64,000 nt of DNA from Rheum nobile (Eukaryota; Streptophyta; Magnoliopsida; Caryophyllales; Polygonaceae): assembly GCA_027886185.1 (NCBI GenBank), contig WOAB01000093.1, forward strand, positions 6,634,001 to 6,698,000. Reading direction: 5' to 3'. The notes under the pieces were generated by a model. That model was given only the letters and a program-made list of their open reading frames with translations, had not been told where the DNA came from and ran no database searches. The translations under genes were made by a program, and so were the position numbers. Below are positions 33,071 through 43,715 of the stretch, piece by piece. The first letter of the stretch is position 1. Every line of letters starts with the position of its first letter.

Positions 33071-34431
33071 TTAGGCCGAAAACAACTCGGGAAAGCGTCT
33101 AAGCATATCCTCTTCAGTCTCACAAGTTTCCCAAGTAATCTCGGTCAGACATTGGTAGGGCGATCTTAGAAAATCCTTCTACGAACTGTATGTAACATCC
33201 AGCAAGTCCTAGAAAACTACGCACCTCATTCACATCCTGAGGCCGCTTCCTAATAGCTACCGCTTCGATCTCTTGGGGATCAATCATAACCCTATCTTCA
33301 CTGATCACATGGCCTAAGAAGGTCATTTCCTTAATCCAAAAGTCATATTTAGACAACTTCTCATATAGCTGATTTGTCTAAGGACTGACCCCCATGAGCC
33401 TCCTTGCTCGGGGAATAGATCAAAATACCATCGATGAAGACCACCACGAACTTATCCAAGTACTGGCGAAAACATCGATTCACCAGGTCCATGAAAACTA
33501 CTGGAGCATTGGTGATTACGAACTCGTAGTGACCATATCTCGTCCGGAAAGCAATCCTCGGAATATCTTTCTTACGAGTCCTGAGTTGGTGGTAACCAAA
33601 CCTCAGATCAATTTTGGAAAAGACTTTTGCTCCTTGCAATTGATCCAACAGATCATCAATCCTCAACAACGAATATTTATTCTTGATCATGACTTTATTC
33701 AACTCTCGCTAGTCGGAACAAAGTCGAAACGATCCATCTTTCCTCTTGACAAACAGAACCGGAGCACCCCAAGGCGATGCACTCGGCCTTATGTAACCCT
33801 TGTCAAGAAGATCCTCGAGTTGTTTCTTCAACTCTTACATATCAGCAGGAGCCATCTGATACGGTGCCTCGGAAATTGGCGCGGTACCGGGCTCAAAATC
33901 AATAGAAAAAAAATTTTCCACGTCACGCTTTGAGGGTAATCCAGGAATCTCTTCTGAAAAGACATCCGAAAACTCACTAATCACAAAAATATCAAGAATT
34001 GATGGTTCATCTTTCATGGGCGGATCTAGGTAGTAAAGGTACCCGACACAACCTTGTCGAAGTAGCTTAAATACAGCCATCGTATTGATAAGCCCGCCGT
34101 TATCAGCGTCATTCCGACCCTTGAATTTGCACACACACTGGCCCCCAGATGACACCGTCACAGTTCTTAAGCTAAAGCCGATTACCGCCCCATGACGCGT
34201 CAGCCAGTCTGTACCGAGAATAATATCGCATGGAACCATGGCTATATAAATCAAATCTGCTTCAAACTTCTTACCCTGAATGGTAATCGAAAATTCTGAC
34301 AGACACTTGGTTTTAACCATATATTCATTAATAGGAAGATTTACAAAGAAAGGTTTACAAACCTTGTTGCAAACTAAACCTTACTTACTAACACAATTAT
34401 CCGAAACAAAAGACTGGGTAACACCCGAATC
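33071..34431 (-). pseudogene. Ty3/gypsy pol remnant: protease and partial RT, fused to the pol C-terminus
   Basis: Reads right to left. Protease motif DSGVTQSF at 34431-34408, then an in-frame TAA (34381-34383) and the protease body (CDIILGTDWL). The RT follows (AKVFSKIDLRFGYHQL; LVNRCFRQYLDKF) with stops at 33835-33837 and near 33717; the catalytic box is FIDG where family members have DD. About 25 residues are missing before KYDFWIKEMTFLGHVIS. After the SFLGLAGCY segment (~33160) the frame jumps to ETEEDMLRRFPELF, typical of the extreme pol C-terminus, stopping at 33071. RNase H and integrase are deleted. Cannot supply its own enzymes. Confidence 0.85.
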
Positions 34432-34463
34432 AACAACATACCAACAGAAGGTATAGAGTACTT

Positions 34464-35792
34464 TTAAGCAATTGGAGAATTAGGTCCATCGGCCTCACGC
34501 GTCTCGTAAAGGCGTTGACCTTGACTCCCAGAAGCCACTGGGGTTTTCCCCTTATTCTGTGCAGTTGTCTGCATCGAAGGACTAGGAGTCTCTGCTAGTT
34601 TCAACCTGGGTCGGTTGTTCTGATTAACAGACCCTTGATGTGACTCCGCTTCTTCCTGCTTTCCCTTCCAACAGAACCTCTGCAAATGTCCTTCCTTTCC
34701 ATAACCAAAACACGTCTTCCTTTCCTTCTGACACGCAAAGCTTTTGTGCCCAGTTACACCACAATTGTGACATTGGATCGGACTCTTGCCTTGACCCGAC
34801 TGCTGTGTTGACCCTCCTTGAGTCATATCCGTCTTTACTCGGCCAGACTTGGCAAAATCAGATGGTGGCGCAGGACGTTTAAATCCACTCGCCTGAGGCT
34901 GGTTCTGCACCTGCCTCTGGCTATTACACTTCTTGGTCGAATCCTCCAGAGTCACCTCCAACTTATAGGCTGCATCCACGTACTGCTCCAAGGTAGAGCA
35001 TCTGTGACGCATCATCCATGGCTTAATGTATGGGCTCATCCATTCATGGAAGTACCAGATCTTCTGCTCCTCGTTGGACACATCCGACCCAGCGTATTGC
35101 AACAAGTGATTGAACTTGGTTGCTAACTCGGTCACTTTCAATCCATCAATCTTTGGATACAGAAACTCCTTGTGCTTCTCTTCCCTCATCGACCGGGAAA
35201 AGAAATGATCCATCATCTTGGCCTTGAACATGCCCCAGTTCAAGTCAGCTTGATCAGCTAGACCGATGCTCTCCCACCATTCGCTAGCGACATCCTTCAG
35301 TTGAAGGGAAGCAATGTGCACTTTCTCCACTTCTGTGCACTCAACATTACGAAACAACCATTCCATATGTGAGAACCAATGAGCCACTCTGACTGGCTCT
35401 CCTTTTCCATCATAGCTGTCAGGCCTCATAGAGTTAATGGCCTTCAGGGCTCGGTCATAATCACCTCTATTCCTGACTACCTCTTCACGGTGTACATGGA
35501 CATCTTGTTCCTCAAGCCTAGGAGCTAATGGAGGAATTGGCACAGCCTATGCCCGAGGTGCATTTGGTCGCATTATTTTCGTAAATGCTTGCATTACAAT
35601 ACCCTGTATTGCCTCAACTGCTGCTGCATCAAACACGACTGGAGCGTTGGCCGAAGCTTGGCCATTGCCTCCTGGATTGTTATGAGAAACAGACTCGTGT
35701 TCCTCCACAGGGTTCACAATATTCCTCACGTTTGGTCTGGGGTCATTACTTGGCCCAGCACCAGCACGGATAGTGTTCCTCGTGTTCACCAT
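34464..35792 (-). pseudogene. Ty3/gypsy gag with one nonsense codon
   Basis: Starts MVNTRNTIRAGAGPSNDP at 35792. One in-frame TAG (35547-35549) splits an 81-residue N-terminal part from 359 residues that continue in the same frame. The capsid-like Retrotrans_gag region is clear (RVAHWFSHMEWLFRNV ... LKDVASEWWESI ... FLYPKIDGLKVTELATKF). Two zinc knuckles follow: CHNCGVTGHKSFAC, canonical CCHC, and CFGYGKEGHLQRFC, whose second Cys is Tyr. The protease lies downstream in another frame. Gag packages element RNA; here it is probably defective. Confidence 0.9.
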
Positions 35793-36244
35793 CTATTTAC
35801 CGATCAAATTCCAAGGATTTCATACATTAATATCTTCCAATGTACTTAACGTAATGAAATCAACTTAGAAGAGATCAAACTAGGTAAATTTCATTAGATG
35901 AACTTCAAACCGAGTTACTAGGTTCTATAACCTCAAATCATAACGAGGGAACTGGGAATTCAAGTCCTACTAGAGATGGCGAAACCACCTCGGCTTCTTC
36001 CGAGTCCTTCTGAAGAGAAACGAAAGCACTCAGAATCTACGAGTGACGAACAGAGAATTAGTCTTTCTAAATATGGAAGTTTGTTTCCATATCAGACTAA
36101 AGAAGAAGGCACGACTAGAACGGTAAAAAAATTCTTTGAAAATTCAGAGCCTTCGAAAATATTTCTCAATTTCAAACGAGTGATCGGTTTAAAAAATTTG
36201 TTCTAGTAAAACATTTTAAACCCGACCCGTAAGAAAAAAAATTC
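35793..36244 (-). other. Untranslated leader of the Ty3/gypsy element
   Basis: About 450 AT-rich bases between primer binding site and gag start. I see no coding potential on the minus strand; a short plus-strand frame (35976-36206) looks incidental. Confidence 0.6.
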
Positions 36245-36257
36245 GGCTCTGATACCA
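36245..36257 (-). promoter_or_regulatory. Primer binding site, initiator tRNA-Met type
   Basis: On the minus strand TGGTATCAGAGCC, the classic complement of the 3' end of initiator tRNA-Met, four bases (GAAT) plus one T downstream of the 5' LTR. It confirms element orientation and class. Confidence 0.92.
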
Positions 36258-36261
36258 ATTC

Positions 36262-38709
36262 TGTAACACCCCCAAATCTATAACCTTGAAGGCATTACCA
36301 CCAGTGACCTCAGACGTTCTGTCCGATGTCACCCAAGGCTTTACCAGTTGATATAAATCATCAAACACCAATTATGATACAAAGTATCATAACCTTCGAT
36401 TAAAATCATTATTTCGGCATTACATCCATAATCCGAAATGCAACCAAAATACAAAATCAGGTTCATTACATCGGAAGTCTTTACACAAAACATATTTAAC
36501 ACAGCGGAAGACTTTAAATAACCAACAAAAGGGTCTTGATCGCAATGATCACCCACCAAGGATCTTAACCTGAATAAACTTGTCAAAACACCGTTCGCCT
36601 CTATAGTCGTTCTAGCCTTCACGGGATGACAACTTATCTGATGTGCCGAATCGAACGGATGACACCAGCCAACCATGCAGAGAACAATTACGGTTGGTTA
36701 GTCTAATGAAAGACTAAGCAAGGGTACAAAGCAGAGTGGTTCGAAGTAGTCGTATTAGGTTAGACTCATCGTTTCTCGAATAACAACCGATGACGATAGT
36801 CAACCACCATACTTCTACTGAAATCTATGAAAAGACATGATCAAGAGAAGATTCTGGAGACCGAGTCTCACAGCAATCAATCCCAAAAGAAGACTCCAAC
36901 GAAATGAGCCTTATCAGAAACATGACAAATGTTGGGGAACATTAATAATATCATACAAGCGTTCAAAAACGACTTGATGTTTCGGTTCACGACCAACCTC
37001 ACCGCCCAAGGCGAATCCATATTGGAAAGAGAACTTTACTCTGATCAAAGTCAAGACGAGATTTCCTAGTTGCACTATTGCCTAGCTGCACTACTCGCCC
37101 AAGGGTATATTAATCATGTGCGACAACGGCACTTACCTTATTTAATTCCAAAACACACATCACGTTATAAGCTTTTAGATATATGTTTCGTCATGAGGGA
37201 CATATATCGAAGGGAATCATTCCCAAGGTTTGTGACACTAGCTAAGTGCACCACCTCTATACTCGGATAGAGGACAATCATGATCCGCCAGTTGGTGTCA
37301 GGGTCTCCGATGCCCTCTCAACCAATAATTATCAAGAAACGACTGGACCTCAACGAGTCCAACGTTCCTAACTACTAGTGCTAACTAAACAGTTCAACAC
37401 AGTAATAATCCACATCACAACCATCATGGCCAACATCAAAAACATATATCTATACTAGTGTTGTTCTAGCAGATATACAACCTAGTATAATATCATGTTT
37501 TAATCATTTATATCTATAATAGCGTTGTTCTAGCAGATATACAACCTATTATAATATCTTTTAAAATCACCAACAATTATCAAAACTGTTCCCAACGAAA
37601 ACAGTAAATCATCCCAAATTAATTAACAACTAAACAATTGATAATTAATTGAAATATGGAATGATGAGCAAGAGCGAACCGCCACTTGCCTTAGATTAGA
37701 CGAAGCTTTAACAAGCTTAGAGATAACGGTTTCCGAGTCTGAAACTGGGACAGATCCTGGACAATAATTCCCTCTGGAACGACCCATAACGAGACCCTAA
37801 GTTAGATTCAATATCTACATATATGAATCTAAAAGAATACAAAAGGAATCGAAGGAACCAAGCCTCGCTCGCAACCAAACACCCAAGAACACGCACACGA
37901 ACCCAGCCTGTCGCGGGTGCGGTCGGCTCTCACCGTGGGGTGCGGTGGTGCCTTGCCGCGGGTGCGGCGAGATGACAGAGGCGAGAGCCTTCGATAGATT
38001 TTTGATGGAAGACTCACCCAAATCGATCCGTTCGACTTCGATTTGTTGTGGTTTTGATCTCCCAACACTTTAGACCTTTGAATACCTCTTAGGAGCACCT
38101 TTGTGAACACTCAAAGAGATCCGGTCACTTCTCAAACAAAGCTCAAAAGCTTGGCTTTAATGGAGAATTTCAGAGGAGAGGAAGATGGAGTTGCCCTGTT
38201 CTTAAGCTCGATTCTCCTCCGATTCTCCTCCTTTTATAGGCCAAACAAGCTGCCTACCATCAGATGACATCGAGTAGGAGGTGGCCCGACCGGAGAATAG
38301 GCTACAAAGCCAACTAAGGCGGGCTACGGCCTGCAACTTATCACGATGACGATAGAGCTGACGACGACCGCGGGGTGCGGTGGCCGACTCGTGACCGCCA
38401 CTAGCATTGGCCTTCGCCGCGGGTGCGGCAGGGTGCGGCCAGGGTGCGGTCAAGGCCAATTTTGCCCCCCTTTTGCCCATTTTGTCATTTTTTCCAAGTG
38501 GTTAGATATTTTTAACCACGGGTTAAATATATTCGTACACGAACGACCTTTTAACCCAAAAATACATTAACTGTATTTTATATTACTCAGAAAAATATTA
38601 CAGAGATCAAACATCTCATAGAATGTCCGTACTTCTCTGAATTTAATCTGACTTGTAATATGGGCATAAGAAAATTCAAAATTTTCCTTACAAAATGAGG
38701 GATATTACA
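36262..38709 (-). repeat. 5' LTR of the Ty3/gypsy element (2448 bp)
   Basis: Right-hand LTR; carries the transcription start region for the element. Same internal features as the left LTR: 64-bp-period duplication at 37445-37563, GC-rich clusters near 37915-37975 and 38365-38455. Confidence 0.95.
38230..38240 (-). promoter_or_regulatory. LTR TATA-like box (5' LTR)
   Basis: CCTATAAAAGG on the minus strand, in the LTR that would drive element transcription. Confidence 0.6.
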
Positions 38710-38714
38710 CAACC
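38710..38714. repeat. Target-site duplication CAACC, right
   Basis: Matches 30585-30589. B1 ORF2 resumes here in the segment preceding QEGFKQFQLC. Confidence 0.9.
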
Positions 38715-41274
38715 GCAAGAAGGGTTCAAGCAGTTTCAGTTGTGTAGGAAGCTTAAGGCCCTTAAGAATCCCCTTAGGTGCCTTAACAAAGAGCATTTCT
38801 CACACATTTCATCAAGAGCCAAGGCTGCAAATGAGGATCTTAAGTCTGCCCAACAACAACATCTTGACAACCCATCCTCTGACTCCATCCAGTCCCTTGT
38901 TGCTCGAAGGAAGCAAATTGTCACTCGGCTTGCTAAGGCTGAGTATATGTTTGTTTCCCAAAAGGCTAAGTCCAAGTTTGTTCTCCAATCCGACAAATGC
39001 ACCAAGTTTTTTCATAGCTTGGTCAAGAGGCGAGCTAAGAGGTACCATATTGCTAGATTGGAGAAGGAAAATGGTGGCCTCACCAACTCTGAGCAGGAGG
39101 TTGCCTCATAATTTGTCTCATTCTACAAAGGGTTGCTCGGCACCGCAGTTGACACCTCTGGAGTTGATCCCCTTGTCTTCCTCGAGGGGGCCAGAGTCAC
39201 CCCTAGTCAAGGACTTGATCTTACACACCCTGTGACGCCTTTGGAGATCAAGGTTGCCCTTTGGGGGATTGGAGACGAAAAGTCCCATGGGCCTGATGGG
39301 TTCTCAGCCAAGTTTTTCAAGAGTGCATGGGGCACTGTGGGTCAGTTGGCATGCGAGAGCGTCACTGAGTTCTTTGCCTCCAGCTCCCTTCTCAAGCAGT
39401 CTAATCACTCAGCAATTTCTCTTGTGCCCAAGACTAATGTGGCCTCCAAAGTGGGGGACTTCCGGCCAATATCTTGTTGCAATGTTGTGTACAAGGTTAT
39501 CACTAAGATAATTGCTACAAGACTTGGGGCACTTATGGATCCTCTTGTTGATAAGGCGCAAGCGGCTTTCATTAAGGGCCGTAGCCTTGGGGACAACATT
39601 CACTTAGTCCAAGAGCTTCTGCGGAAATACAACCAAGGCCGGACTTCCCCAAAATGCATGCTCAAGGTCGACATTCGGAAGGCCTTTGACTCAGTTTCTT
39701 GGGATTTCATCTAAGCTGTCCTGGAGGGCATCCTCTTCCCTCCGGCTTTCATCTCTTGGGTTATGGAGGACATCACCACTGCCTCCTACTCTGTGACAGT
39801 CAATGGCCAGCTCTACAGCCTCTTCAAAGGAGCCAAGGGGCTCCGACAAGGTGACCCCCTCTCCCCTCTGATTTTTGTGCTCTACATTGAGTAATTGTCT
39901 CGCCTCCTGCGCAAGGCCACTACAGATTCGGACTATAATTTCCACTCAAAGTGTGAGGACATCCAGCTTACGCACCTTGCCTTTGTGGATGACATCATTT
40001 TGTTTGCTAGAGCTGATCTGCCATCTGTCAAGGTCTTGATGGATGCTTTGTCTACCTTCTCAAGCTGCTCAGGGCTCGCTTTCAATGAGCTTAAGTCCAA
40101 CATCTACATTGTTGGGGTTTCGGGTCAAGAGAGAAGCGATATCATTGCCTCCATCGGGTTCCAGGTTGGTCCTTATCCCTTCTGCTACCTTGGTATCCCA
40201 ATTGCTGCCCCGAGACTCAGTGCGGCAGACTATGCTCCTTTGATTGAGAAAATCAGTGATCGGATTAGAGTCTGGGCCGGGCTCTCTTTCTCCTATGTCG
40301 GCAGGGTTGAGCTAATTCGCTCCGTCCTTCAGGGCATTGCAGGGTTCGTGATCTCTATTGCCCCACTCCACTCTGGGGTAATAGATTCCTTGGAGAGGCT
40401 GTTTAGGAAGTTTCTTTGGAGAACTGCCAGGGTCGCTTGGGACAAGGTTTGTCTCCCCAAAAAAGAAGGTGGGCTTAGACTTAAGAACTTGGAGCACTGG
40501 CATTCTGCCTTCTTCTCCAATTCTCTTTGGGACATCCATTGTGAGAAGGACTCTCTCTGGGTCAAATGGGTCCATAATGAGTTCCTTAAGGATTGCGATA
40601 TCTAGCACCTTGTAGGCCACCCAAGGGCCTCACCTCTTATCAAGCGGATCCTTCAGGTTAGAGACAAGGCATTTGCTAAGGAGGGATACATCGAAGAGGC
40701 AATCTCCAAGCTCAGCTCTATGGTCATCAATGATAAAATCCCAATGGGGCGTGCATATGACCTATTCAGACCATGTTCAGCCGAAGTCCCTTGGGCCAGT
40801 GTAGTTTGGCATTCAGGCGTCACACCGAAGCACTCGTTCATCCTCTGGCTAGCTGCACGAGAGGCTCTCCCAACAAAGGACATGCTTGGGTTTCTCAACC
40901 TTGACCCGGCCTGTGCCTTGTGCCCGAATGGGTATGAGTCTCTTGCCCACTTGTTCTTTGATTGCGAGTTCAACATGCATGTTTGGCAACACATCAAGCA
41001 ACAGATCAAGATTTGAGGGAGTTCTACATCCTTGTACAATGCCCTTGCCGAGCTCACCATGGGGCGTGGCAAGGCTGGGCACAAGAGCAAGGCCAAGATC
41101 TTTGCCCTTGGGGCAACAATTTACTTCTTATGGAAGGCAAGGAACCAACGGATTTTTGAAGGCAACACACTCTCCATGGACAACGTTGTTCATAGGATCA
41201 AGAGAAGTGTCTACCAGGTCTTGTTTCACTTGTATCCGCAAGTCTTATCCTCTTCGGGCAACATAGACATCTAG

Positions 41275-41415
41275 ACATTGTACGCCACTCACATGTGAGA
41301 TGGCTTTGTTTTAGCAAGTTACTTGTAATGTAAGCCCTCAGGCAATGTTTCGCCAGCGGTATATGTCTAATATACCCTGAGCTTTCCAATGAAAGTTTAC
41401 ATTCCATCGGAAGAA
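41275..41415 (+). other. LINE B1 3' UTR with stem-loop
   Basis: About 140 bases. A perfect 7-bp hairpin GGTATAT-GTCTA-ATATACC lies at 41358-41376. It ends ATCGGAAGAA with no long A run. The equivalent hairpin exists in B2 and, weaker, in B3. Confidence 0.7.
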
Positions 41416-41427
41416 AGAGCTCTCAGT
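41416..41427 (+). repeat. Junction 12-mer AGAGCTCTCAGT (B1/SINE joint)
   Basis: Perfect copy directly after the B1 3' end; followed by CA and the tRNA-derived SINE. Confidence 0.85.
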
Positions 41428-41429
41428 CA

Positions 41430-41563
41430 ATCATCCCCTGATGGCTGAGCTGGTAAAGGCCACAAGGTAAAGCCTAGAGGTCTCAGGTTCGAAACATGGG
41501 GATGGACACCGGGGAGTAATTTCCCTGGAAAAGGTGGAATTTACAGAACCCACCTTTTAAGTC
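41430..41563 (+). mobile_element. tRNA-derived SINE-like element
   Basis: A ~130-base unit between two copies of the junction motif. It has an RNA polymerase III A box (TGGCTGAGCTGG, 41442-41453) and B box (AGGTTCGAAAC, 41485-41495) at tRNA-like spacing, then a non-tRNA part (GGGGAGTAATTTCCC) ending CCACCTTTTAAGTC. It does not fold as a complete tRNA gene by eye, having no convincing acceptor stem. SINEs move with LINE-encoded RT, so a family A or B LINE could be its partner (inference). Confidence 0.7.
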
Positions 41564-41565
41564 AA

Positions 41566-41577
41566 AGAGCTCTTAGT
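41566..41577 (+). repeat. Junction motif variant AGAGCTCTTAGT (SINE/B2 joint)
   Basis: One mismatch (C to T) from the 12-mer; preceded by AA as at the left side of the SINE. Together with 41416-41427 it forms an imperfect duplication flanking the SINE. Confidence 0.75.
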
Positions 41578-42200
41578 CCTCAGTCAAAAATGCTCCCAAG
41601 GAAAAAACCTTTTGCGCCCTCTTCCTCCCTCCGTTGTTCCGCCACCATGCACCACCTCTCAGCCTCCGGCTCCCATCTTCCTCGTCTTCTCCTCCGCCTC
41701 CATTGATCCCTCCTTCCTCTTTTCTCCCATAAAATTTCTGTTTTTGTAGCTGGTTTCAGTCCGTCCAATCCCTTTCCTTTTCTTTTTCCCCCTATCTTCA
41801 TGGGTTCTTTGGGTTTTTGGGTTTTGGTTGGACTAAGCACCTTTATTTAGCTTAGCCTCCCTTTGTTTTTGGTTGGTTTCCTCATAATCCGACCTATTTT
41901 GCCTTGGTTGTTCTTGAGTTCTTCTTCCTTGTTCTTGGTGTTCTTCCCTAACTCAAGCTCAATCCAAGTTTTTCTCCCTCTTTAAATCCATTTTAGCTCC
42001 ACAAAATTTTTGATTTTGGTGTTTGTCGCTTTTTTTGCCTTTTTAGCCTTCCTTTGACCATCTTACCCCTCTTTCTCTTTGCTATCTTGGGCCGCCTAGC
42101 TGCTTTAGGCCTGCAGCTAGCTGTTCTGCCCTCTGCTGTTATGCCACTTTTGTCCTAGCTTCCTCCTGCAGCCAGAAAGTAGCTTTGTTGACTTTCCTCA
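41578..42200 (+). promoter_or_regulatory. LINE B2 5' UTR
   Basis: 623 non-coding bases, pyrimidine-rich, similar throughout to the B1 leader; starts CCTCAGTCAAAAATGCTCCC. No individual promoter element recognised. Confidence 0.55.
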
Positions 42201-43715
42201 ATGGGAAGAAAAACAGCTCCCCACCCCAAACACAAAACCACCGCCCCAATACCACCCTCCACAATACAGCCTCCTCTTGCCCCCTCCAAGGGCCTTATTG
42301 CTGCTATTAGCAGTCATGTAGTCGCTGGTGCCGGCCCCCCTAAGGCTCATTACTCCGGCCCAGTCGATGCCCTCGGCGTTGGCACTCTACCTACGCCCAT
42401 TGAAGCCCCAGCTGCTGCTCCAGAAGCTTTGTCCTCTGCTAGCCATGCACCCATTTATGTGATGGGGAGTCGAAGCGCTCAGCCACCAAAGTCGGCTGAG
42501 ACCATCGATGTCCAAGCGCCGCCCAAGCCAACCTATGCCAACCTTTTCAAAGCAAATAGAAATGGTTACAAGCTCGGTTCTCGTCTCAAATACATCCAAA
42601 GCGACTCAGATTTTGTTGAAGTCCTTGACCACCAAATCTTTCCCTCCAAGGAGGGTTGGGGCCATGCACTCATCGGATACTTCGTCGGCAAGTTCCCCAG
42701 TAAGAAAGCTTTGATCGGTATTTTCAACTCTTGGAAGGTGAAGTACAAGTACATCCCATATTCCTCTAGATGGCTTGTCCTCAAATTTGAGTCGGAAGTG
42801 GACCTTGAATCGGTTCTTTATGGTGGTCCGTATTTTGCTTTCGGTCGGCCTCTTTTGCTCAAGGAAGTCCCGGAGGGCTTTGAGTTCGAGCGCATCATCG
42901 ACACCTCGACCCCGGTTTGGGTCAGATTCGATAGGCTTGGGCCTCACCTTTAGAGTGACGACATTCTAGCCGGAATGGCGTCCAAGATCGGTCACCCTTT
43001 GTACACGGATATGCTCACCCGTACTAAGGAAAAGCTTGATAATGCTCGAGTCTTGGTGGAGATCAACCTTTGTATCCCGCTCAAAAACCAAGTCTCACTC
43101 AAGTTTAGCAACAGCCTCTTGAAGAGCTATGAGGTTAGCTATGAAAACCTGCCAAAATTTTATACCCGTTGTCGGAGCTTCAAACACGACACCGGGTCTT
43201 GCAAGCCCAAGGCTCCAACTGCCCTGGCGCCTCCTATGGACACTCAGGCCAAAGACTGCCTAAGGGTCAAAGAAAGGGAGGCTGCAATTTCAGAGGCCAG
43301 TGACACCCCTCTGGCAAAGCAAGGAATCGTTACCCCGCCATCATCCAAGGTTCTTGAGGCTCTCAAGGCTTCACCACCTCCAGGCACTGAGGTCTCGGAT
43401 TGTGTCTCACACGTCTCGGAGTCTAACATTCAAGCTCCATCATCGGGCATGAACAATAACAATGATGCAGTTGATGATGAGGGGTTTGAGCTTGTGTTGT
43501 CTCGCAAGCAAAAAAGAGACGCCGCATCAAGCCCTCTGGTGGGCGCCTAAAGGGAGTCATCATCCAAGGCTGGTCTACCAAGGAGCCCGGTGCATACCAG
43601 GCAACACGCGCGCACTCAGGCATCAAACCAGTAGGCAAAGCTCAAAGGAAAACAGGTTACTAAGGGCAAAGGACCCCCATCAAGGCTCGGGCCGCGCCCG
43701 ATTCATTACCAATGA
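42201..43715 (+). pseudogene. LINE B2 ORF1, three nonsense codons
   Basis: One frame from MGRKTAPHPKHKTTAPIPP to TGA 43713-43715, overlapping the ORF2 ATG (43712). Stops: TAG 42951-42953 (Trp of RLGPHLW in the relative B1), TAA 43548-43550, TAG 43632-43634. The DUF4283-like domain runs from WGHALIGYFVGKF to ARVLVEINL. The zinc knuckle is degenerate: FYTRCRSFKHDTGSC lacks the first Cys. The Ala/Pro-rich N-terminal region resembles B1 and B3. Confidence 0.88.

Larger units (their letters stand above)
30590..38709 (-). mobile_element. Ty3/gypsy LTR retrotransposon, chromovirus-like, non-autonomous (8.1 kb)
   Basis: Two ~2.45 kb direct repeats (30590-33034 and 36262-38709) enclose minus-strand gag and a truncated pol. 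In element orientation the LTRs start TGTAATATCCC and end GGGGTGTTACA. A tRNA-iMet primer site sits next to the right (5') LTR and a polypurine tract next to the left (3') LTR. Five-base duplications CAACC flank it. The long LTRs, iMet priming and gag type suggest a Tekay/Del-like chromovirus (inference). In the first ~130 LTR bases I count about five differences, so the insertion is not brand new. Confidence 0.95.
29809..41274 (+). pseudogene. LINE B1 ORF2 endonuclease-RT, multiply interrupted
   Basis: Endonuclease starts MNIGAWNVRGFHLSHK (cf. MKVLAWNIQGLG of family A). Nonsense TGA at 30010-30012; the GDFN motif is RDFN and SDH is FDH. A stop (30550-30552) and a frameshift lie just before the Ty3/gypsy insertion (30590-38709). 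After it the RT and zf-RVT continue in one frame with stops at 39109, 39712, 39892, 40603 and 41014. RT motifs are readable: SHGPDGFSAKFF, VDIRKAFDSVSWDF, GLRQGDPLSP, FVDD. The zf-RVT segment has CALC ... HLFFDC. Ends TAG 41272-41274. Non-functional. Confidence 0.92.
27658..41415 (+). mobile_element. LINE copy B1 (second family), split by a Ty3/gypsy element
   Basis: A decayed L1-type LINE: leader, ORF1 with two frameshifts, ORF2 with several stops, and a 3' UTR ending ATCGGAAGAA. ORF2 is interrupted at 30590-38709 by a minus-strand LTR retrotransposon flanked by CAACC duplications. Without the insert the LINE is about 5.6 kb. Protein similarity to family A is clear in RT and endonuclease motifs, but nucleotide similarity is low. 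Confidence 0.92.

Noticed and set aside
41441..41500. Functional tRNA gene
   Set aside because: A and B boxes are present but no convincing acceptor or anticodon stem, and non-tRNA sequence follows; a SINE is the better reading.
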